NCBI GenBank assembly: GCA_963681505.1 | Contig: OY811978.1 | Location: 6,122,586-6,186,585 of the forward strand | Source: Eunapius fragilis | Taxonomy: Eukaryota; Porifera; Demospongiae; Spongillida; Spongillidae | Length of the DNA: 64,000 nt | Reading direction: 5' to 3' | Part shown: positions 39,501 to 48,500 of the stretch, in pieces | Numbering within the stretch: the first letter of the stretch is position 1 | Layout of the letters: each line of letters starts with the position of its first letter | Program-made: the position numbers and the translations under genes | Notes under the pieces: model-generated | Databases searched by the model: none | What the model saw: only the letters and a program-made list of their open reading frames with translations | What the model was told of the DNA's origin: nothing

Positions 39501-42500
39501 CCTTATGTTCATCTTAACTCCGAGCTACAGTTGGCTCATCATTACCATCAGATTTAAAAAACCATTCTTGCTGAAACTCCATAAATGCCTTCTTTGTACT
39601 TTCGCTCTTCTGCCATTTGTTTAATGTAGCCCATCTACTTCCAAGGCTACGAAAGCAATAAACCCATAGATTAAAATTTACATGCTCGTCCACTATTCTT
39701 TCGTCGTTCATAAATTGTCTGGCAGCCTCCACGTTGCTTTTAAACTTCATTACATACATGTACCTTTCAAACACTTCTTGACTGCTAATACTAGTAGAAC
39801 TTCAGTCGTCAGCCATGATTGCAAAAGCAAGTTCAGTTGTGATTATTAACAATTTTGTATCGTAAGTGACTTGTGTTTATAGCGTTTTTAAAAATTGAAA
39901 CTTTGAGCAGCAAGAAGCGGCACGTGTTAATAGGTAGGCATTTCATAACAGAAGGCATTTCCTCAATTACTTGAGAAGGCTGCCATTTTTCACCCATTTG
40001 TTCCCTTAGGCGGTTGCACGTGATTTTATTACATTCTGCAACCGAGTAATCCAACTACATTTATATCCTGTAACAAGCTATGCATATAAAAATTATATCA
40101 GTAAATGTAAGATGGTTTTAGGAATATACGTTTACTTTATTTACTTTCCATCACTGAAAGTTATTTTTAAATAATCAGTAACACACAAATACATCTGTTG
40201 AACACATTTACATGTACCACAATTTAATACTTTGCACTTGGCTATCAAGGCCAGTATTAGTCATAATTTGAAGTTAGAGATAGCTCAGGGAGTTTAAACC
40301 ATTTTTTGGAATAAAGCTTATATCCTGACCCCATGTCATGGTCTTAAACCACTGTGCACCAGCCACAGGGATAACGAGCTCACTGAGACAGGGATAACAA
40401 GCTCACTGAGGGTAGAAATCCACTGTGGATGTTAGGGTAATTTCCTCAAGCTCTCGTTGATAAAACACATCCTCTGCAGACGGACCATCTTCTACATGTA
40501 CGTCTGGCACAGCGGCCTTCTCTGCTGGCCCCATACCAAACACCGCAGCTAGCTTGTTCATTACTAAAATGCCCATTGGTTGCTGGGCCAATTTTTCCTT
40601 GGTCATAGGCTTGTACAAGAAGTCACTGAACTTTGGGGATGAATTCCCTAAGATCCCAGCAGGGCTAATCCAACAATCCGGCACATACAGGCATCTGAGG
40701 CCATGTCTTGTGAGTTCCTTACGCCCGGTTGGTGTTGAGGCTATCCTTGTTCGTAAAATGTTTCTGGCTTCTTCCTGTCCTCTGGAGACGTGAAGTAAAA
40801 GTTCTTGGTCATAAAGTTCCTATCAATCTCGCACAATCTAAAAAAATATGCTCTCAATAACCTCATTGGTGAGATCCCAAAGACAAAGCATGGCCCCCTT
40901 ATACTCAACTTTTTGGCTGAGTTTGTTGATATACTTAGTCTTGTACAGTCTGGTCGGCTTGAGCAGTTCATTTTCCATCTTTTTGGCGCTATAAAACTGT
41001 GGCTGTATTATTGATTCGAAAATTTTCAGCGTGAACCAAACCAGCTGGACTTCACCCTGTTCTTACTTGCGTTAGTAATCTTCTTCGAAACCATGGCCTT
41101 CCTCGGGTAAAGTGTCGTGAGCAGATGTTCCTCCACATCCATGTCCCTAACCTTTGGCTTGAGCTTGTTTGCCATAAACAGTTATACGGCAATTGTCTAC
41201 TCCTTAAGCCTCTTGCAGCCTGCAGGATACCTGGCTATCTCTTTGAGCATCATATCTGTGGTGATTGATGCATTGCGCAGCCTCAGGACTTTTCCGAAAT
41301 CTGGATAATCTGCTGGGCCTTCACAGCTCAGGTAGAGATCCTCAATCTCCACTGGAGTAATGTAAAGTTCAACGTACACCCCATGCACATGCCTGTATTG
41401 TGACCCGTCAAAGATTCTATCCTCGTATGCACCTATTGGTGCATCAGAAGCTTATAGCTTCTTTGACAAGTCATGAAGAACTGTGTCTTCACTGTTGACT
41501 AGAACAGGCCCAGCTCTGCTGCCATCCGCCATTGCGTTTTTTACACAGCTTTGTAAAAAAAAGCAAATTAGAAAGTGTTAAGGAGCATGCTCTGGCATGA
41601 CCTGGCTTGCTTTTAGGTGTTAATTAAACATGTGTTGGGCATGCATGTTCTAGAACTTTCTATTGGCTATTTAAGCATTTCACAGTGTGTAGGATTTAGA
41701 CAGGAATAGACGTCAGTGTGCATTTCTCTTTGTGCTCTACTGTAGTTTTGACATAGGCTGTATTACTTTGTATCGCTGTGATTTCCCTGCAATATTATAT
41801 TCTTTGGACATCCTGAGTATTTTCTAACGAGAAACACAACAGGATAAATTGGCGTAGTCGGCAGGATTCCGGATCAGCGAAGATGAGCGAGACTGCAAAA
41901 CTCATGGAGCTGCTGCAGCAACAAATGAAAATACAGCGCGAACAAACGGAGGCACAAATACAGGCACACGCGAAACAGACGGAAGCTATTATTGCAACTT
42001 TGACCGGCGGAGCGGCTAAATGGGGAGATTCAACTCCAAAGTCTTTTCCTAGTTTCGTCTCTTTCGACACAACGTCAGAGCTCTGGACGGATTACTGGGC
42101 CCGCTTCCAGACATTCGTCGCGGCTCATTCAATACCAGACGACAAGAAGGCACAGGTCTTTTTGACAAATCAATCTCTGGTAACGTTCAAAACGCTCAGC
42201 AATCTTGCTTCGCAACTGACCCCTCCAAAAGATGTCAATGAACTCACCGTTGACGAGATCGCTACATTCATGAAGAACCAGTTCGACCCAACCCGTTACG
42301 TTATTCGGGAGCGCTTCAAGTTCTGGTCGAATATGCTTCGGAAGCCGGGGGAAACAGTCCAAGAACTCGCGGCTAGAATTCGACAGGACGCGGTGACGTG
42401 CGATTTCGCTTCTATCAAGGATCCGCTTGACGAAGCACTGCGCACTCGCTTTATTTGTTCAATCAACAATGAAGCTGTCTTAAAAGCATTATTCAAGGTC

Positions 42501-45500
42501 AAGGACAGTGACTTAACTTTCGCCAAGGCAATAACGATTGCAATGGAGACCGAGGACGCTTCCAAGGTTGCCAAGGAGACGGTATATGGAAACAAATCAG
42601 GTTCCGTTCACAAAGTTCAATATTTCAAGAAGCAGGCGGATGAATACTCTGTGTTGAAACCGAAGTTCAAGAGCAAGGATCAGAAAAGGAGGGATTTCGC
42701 CAAAGGAGTTTGCCCGAGGTGTGGAAAGACTGATCACTTATCTAAGGACTGTCCTCACATAAAAAGCACCTGCCATTTCTGTCAGAAGATGGGACACCTT
42801 CAATCAGTATGCCTAAAGAAGAAAAAGGAGGATGGGGGGTCTGTCAAGATCATCTCTAGGCGTGCACTGAGAACAGTCAAAAGCATTAACTCTATTCCGC
42901 AACTGAAACAGTCAGTCTGGGTTAGTGGCCAGCAACTCACTTTCGAAGTTGATACTGGAGCTGGCGACAACTTCTGTTCCAAGGACTTTTGGAAGAAACT
43001 TGGAGAACCTGCACTCGCACAAGTCTCCAGTCGCTATCAAGTGGCTAATGGGCAACCTCTCCCAGTACTTGGCACCTTCAGAGCTTCAGCTTCTCTTCTA
43101 AAGGACCAGGAACCAGTAACATTAGAGTTCACTGTCACTGATGTTCCAAAACTCAATCTCCTTGGTCGTGATGCTATTGTTAAACTTGGGGTTAACGTTT
43201 CTGCTTTACTAGGGGTGTCTTCGACTCCAGGCAAAGGAACAATTCAGAATCTTCAGAGTATCACTGACACAAAGGAACCCAAGCCAGATGAGGAGTTACA
43301 GCAAGCTTGCCGTAAGCTGTGTGGTGAATTCACGGAACTTTTCAAACCTGAGCTGGGGTGCTTGAAGGATTTTCAATTGGAGATCAAATTCAAGGCAGAG
43401 TCCAATCCCACCTTCTGTAAACCTCGTCCAGTACCTTTTGCTATTCTGGATGACTTAAATCAAGCTTACGATGCGGGTATTGCAAAGGGCGTCTGGAAAC
43501 CAACCCAATTCAATGCATATGGAACTCCAGTTGTCCCGATTCGTAAAAAGGTTCTACCAGGTCAAACTAATGGCAAGCTACGAGTTTGTGGTGATTATTC
43601 AGTGGCTGTCAATGCTCAGTTGGAAACTCACCGTTATCCAATTCCCCTTCCTGAAGACTTGATGCGAAAACTCAGCGGTGGATACGGTTTCTCCAAGATA
43701 GATCTAGCAGATGCCTACAACCAGGTAATGCTTGGTCCAGAAAGCCAGAAGAGGCTTGCATTGAGTACCCATCGTGGGGTTTTGCTCCAACTTCGACTTC
43801 CATTTGGCATTAGCTCTGCCCCAGGCTATTTCCAAGAAATCATGGATCAGCTGACAGGAGACCTCAAAGGAGTATGCACCTACTTTGACGACATCCTGGT
43901 TAGTGGTATGAATGCTTCAGAACATCTGGAGAACCTCCGTGCCCTTCTGCAACGTCTACAGGACAAAGGTCTCCGATGCCGCTTGGAAAAATGTCAGTTT
44001 GCAGAACCATCCATCGAGTACTTGGGGCATACTCTCTCTCAAAAGGGGATTGCTAAAGGATCGAAGGTTGATGCACTGGTACAGATGCCTCCTCCTACAA
44101 ACGTCAGCAGTCTTCGTTCTTTTCTGGGTTCAGTACAGTTTTATAGCAAGTTCTTGCCCAATCTAGCTACAGTGTTAGCACCATTGCATCAGCTCACTAA
44201 GAAGGACACCAAGTGGAAATGGGATTCTACTGAAGAAGCAGCCTTTAGGGAGCTGAAGAAGAACTTATGTGCAGATACCGTGTTGGCTCATTTTCAATCT
44301 TCCGTTCCAATCGGAATCTCTTGTGATGCATCAGAGGTTGGTATTGGAGCAGTCCTTTTTCACCGATACCCAGATGGCAGCGAACGGCCGATTGCAAACG
44401 TCTCCAAGACGCTTACAGAGACTCAATGCAGATACAGCCAAATTCAAAAAGAAGCGCTAGCCATTATATTTGCATTAAAGAAGTTCCACCAGTTTCTGTA
44501 TGGTCGCAGCTTCATTTTGGTGACGGACCATAAGCCTCTCATTGCTTTATTTGGTCCACACAGAGCAACCCCGGTGTTAGCTGCTAACAGATTGGCTCGA
44601 TGGGCACTGATGCTCAACCAGTATCAATACAGCATTGAATATCGGAAGACATCAGAGCATGGGAACGCAGATGCCCTTAGCCGTCTTCCAGCAGAATCAG
44701 ATACCAGTTTTGATGGGGAGGAGGATGAGGCAGATGTAGATGTGGTCTGTGCTATCCGCACAATAGGTCAGCAACTCAACCCCACAGACCCTGGTGTTCT
44801 AGCAAGGGAGTCAGCAAACGACCCAGTGATTTCAAATGTGATTCGTTGTACCAGAGAAGGATGGCCTGAGAGAGTCCCAGAGATTCAAACAAAGGACTAT
44901 TCTATGGAAAACTTCAGAAAGATTTCCATGTCACTCTCCGTAGCTCATGGCTGTCTTCTAAATGGATCCAGGGTAGTCATTCCTTCCAGCCTGCAGCCTC
45001 AAGTACTGCAGCTACTTCATTTAGGGCATTTTGGCATCCAAAGAATGAAGCAGTTAGCCCGTACAGCAGTATACTGGCCAGGAATTGACAAGGACATTAT
45101 GGATCAGTGTCAGCAATGCAGCACATGTGGGGAACACCAGAACAAAGTAGCCAAACCTGCCAACCATCCCTGGATGCTACCTGAAAAGCCGTGGAGCAGA
45201 CTCCACGTTGATCATGCTATCAATTTCTTGGGCAGTAACTGGTTAGTTATGGTAGATGCCTACTCGAAATACCCTTGCATTCATCCCACAACATCTACCT
45301 CAAGCAAAGCTACTACTGACCTACTAGAGCAGGACTTTGCACACTTTGGATACCCTCACACGATTGTAACAGACAATTCTACATCTTTCCTATCCGAAGA
45401 ATTTCAGACTTGGTGCCGTGAGCGTGGTATTGTGCATCTTACTGGGGCGCCATACCATCCAGCCACTAACGGAGCAGCTGAGCGCATGGTACAAACATTC

Positions 45501-48500
45501 AAACAGGCCCTCAGCAAGTCAACACTCTCACCCAAGGCAGCACTACAGGAATTCCTTATGCAGTACCGAAGGACACCACTGGCAGAAGGATATTCACCCA
45601 GTGAAATCCTGAATGGGCGTCAGATTAGAAGCAAAATAGCTATATATTTTGCTACCTTCACCAGCACACATAGCCCAAGGGAAACAAGCGAAGAGTGCTA
45701 CCAAGTCCCAGTTAGTGAGAGACACCAACAAGTTGAAAAGGTGACCCAGACATTCAAGATAGGATCTCCCTGTTATGCCCTATACTGTGGTCCAAGGAGG
45801 GAGAAGGAGCCAAGATGGGTCCCTGCTGTTGTCACAAAGGTCTTTGGCTCTCGTTCATTCAATGTTCGTGTATTTCCTAAAGGAGTCACATGGCGACGAC
45901 ATCTAGAACAGCTGAGGCCAAGGCATGGCATTCAAGAAGATGATGATCCGGGGGATACTTCCACACATGATTCTAATTCCTCCTATTCATCACTTGAAGA
46001 GAGTTACTCAGACACTTTGTCTGGTCAAGACATGCTCTCAGAAAGCCCAAAACCAATGCCAACACCTCAGGAGCCCTCTATTCCAGAACCTAAGCAACCA
46101 CCAAACCCCAAACCTCGCAATCCACGTTTGCCTACTGAAGGAGACTATGGTCCAGAAAATCTACGGAGGTCAACCAGGATTAAAAAGTGAACATGGCCTC
46201 TGAGGTCAAGCCTCAAGACCAGTGGGGGAGGTGTTAAGGAGCATGCTCTGGCATGACCTGGCTTGCTTTTAGGTGTTAATTAAACATGTGTTGGGCATGC
46301 ATGTTCTAGAACTTTCTATTGGCTATTTAAGCATTTCACAGTGTGTAGGATTTAGACAGGAATAGACGTCAGTGTGCATTTCTCTTTGTGCTCTACTGTA
46401 GTTTTGACATAGGCTGTATTACTTTGTATCGCTGTGATTTCCCTGCAATATTATATTCTTTGGACATCCTGAGTATTTTCTAACGAGAAACACAACAAAA
46501 AGTGCATATATCACACCAAAACTACACCCAAAAATCACAGCTCACACACAAAATATGTGCAGATGAGATCATTCAAGCCAAATGAATTGAGGTGCTCTGT
46601 GCGCGAAGCCTATGCAGAGGTTGATAGACGCAATGCAGCATGCGAGGTGATGGAAAACCTTGCAAGGGATGCTGATCTAGGCTTGATATAAGCTTTGTAA
46701 AGCTTGCTGTACGCTTGCCTCACGTACGAAAATGGGATCGGCCCAGTAGTGATCCCCAGCTGCATCGCCCCACAATGGTATAATTACTTTAAAAACGCCC
46801 AAACCGTGAGCAGCCTATTTTTTTGTTTGTCAAAATAAATTATTCTTAACAGTAAGAATACATGAACATGTACATTATTAATACAAGTAATATTACACAG
46901 ATCTGCTACACAGTTACGAAACAAACCACTAGGACGGAAAAGGTAAGGAGACTAACAGCCAGTTGCCAACAAACGGGACAACATAGCTCTGGCAATCACT
47001 CTGACTAGGACCAGGTTTAATCTGCCATAGGGAGTAGAAGTGGCCTGGGACTTGCAACAATTCAATCTAATTGCAAGACGCACAGCAAGTCGAGAAAAGA
47101 TGGTATGTGCGTCAGGCCCCCAACAACCATAAACCTGGACTGCCAAAGGCACACCCACTCACCCAAGCTCTGAGTACTTTGCATCATAGCTGGCATGTTT
47201 CCTGTTTTCAGCCACCTGAGCTGTTGACCCACTTGTCACACTCGCTTCATGTAGAGTAAGAGGTTATGTGACAGTTATGTCAAAGTCTGCAGGTTTTCCC
47301 AGAACCCAATTAGAAACAAGCACATCAGCCGGCCTTGTACGTTGGGCATCATGTCCCAAACCACTTCCCACTTCCATTTGGCAGCTTGCCTTCAAGATTC
47401 ATAAAAAGCACCCCGAAGCGTATTGTGGCGAGAGACCACATCACCATTATACCGACAAGTTAATGCATGATGGCCTAAGGGATCTAGTGACAGAGTAAGA
47501 CAACGAGGGCATTTCTCCCCACCGAATAGGTCAATCCCAAGCCACCATTTTATTGCTGTTTGGAACTCTGGATCCTAGATGGAGGTTAAGATCTGTTATT
47601 ATTATTATTACTTTTACATGCTTTTTATGTGCTGCCTTTTTGCTTGATATATTATAACATTTTTGCAACACATTTTGACACCGCGAATTGGGCGATTGAG
47701 GCTACAGCTGCAACAGATTATCAACCCGCCAGGTTAAATGCCATGGCCATCATCGTGTCATCAAAAACAATTTTTTCTGACCCTCGAATGTAACCATAAA
47801 AACCTTTTTTTTATGGCCATTGAGTAGTAACCAAAAAAATTTTTTTTGGCTGTGCATGGAACCCTATTATCACACATATTCCGGATTAATATTGGGAAGA
47901 CTAGTATCCCACGTTTTCCTTTAGATAAACCCCTGAGAGCTGCACGGGTTTGATGATGTGGCAGCCTTTTTTTTTTACGCAGCTTATATTACTAAGCGGT
48001 GCTAAGTGTGCTACGTAACTATCCCACCATTGCTATCAAAACTAAGGTATATTATGCAGCTAATCTAAGTGAACCTGCCCTTTTTGCATTCTATTTAAAG
48101 AACACGCTTAGTCCCTGCATTGGAAGAATGCTTGACTCGAGTACATCAGCTGGTTCGTCGAGAGGAGCGATGGCTGCCAGGTTCACCTTCAGGCGCATTC
48201 GGTTCTACTACTTGGATACCGTCACTTTCCGGTGCATAATTGCCGCCATTATAAGAGGAGGGCCCACTGTAGAGTTGTCAGCCGTGGCTGGTTGCTTTTT
48301 ACTTGCACCAAGAATGAAGCAATTTAATTTTCTATTCGTGCATTATAGACGAGCTAACCTGAATAGTGCACCCATATGCGTTCATTTTTTTACTAGCTGA
48401 GCACAATTTGTGGTCAGTGTCCTTAGTTGCACTTCTCAATATTTATGTAACACACTTACTTTAGATTAGTAAAGTCCGCATAACATTTAAGATGGCAGAC

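Larger units (their letters stand above)
41571..46502 (+). mobile_element. Ty3/gypsy LTR retrotransposon, apparently intact
   Basis: Two 266-bp LTRs, identical as far as I can read, enclose a single uninterrupted gag-pol ORF. The flanks are GAAAG (41571-41575) and AAAAG (46498-46502), a target duplication matching at four of five positions. A polypurine tract (AGTGGGGGAGG, 46221-46231) abuts the 3' LTR. The element lies in COG8 intron 6, antisense to the gene. Identical LTRs and an open reading frame imply a very recent insertion. No envelope-like ORF and no chromodomain were seen. Confidence 0.93.

Noticed and set aside
42129-43234. Minus-strand frames within the gypsy gag-pol
   Set aside because: Antisense shadows of the 1435-codon ORF; no independent support.
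47999-48400. 133-codon open frame on the plus strand
   Set aside because: It begins with a non-ATG-like context, has no recognisable motif, and ends at the start of the palindromic repeat copy 2.
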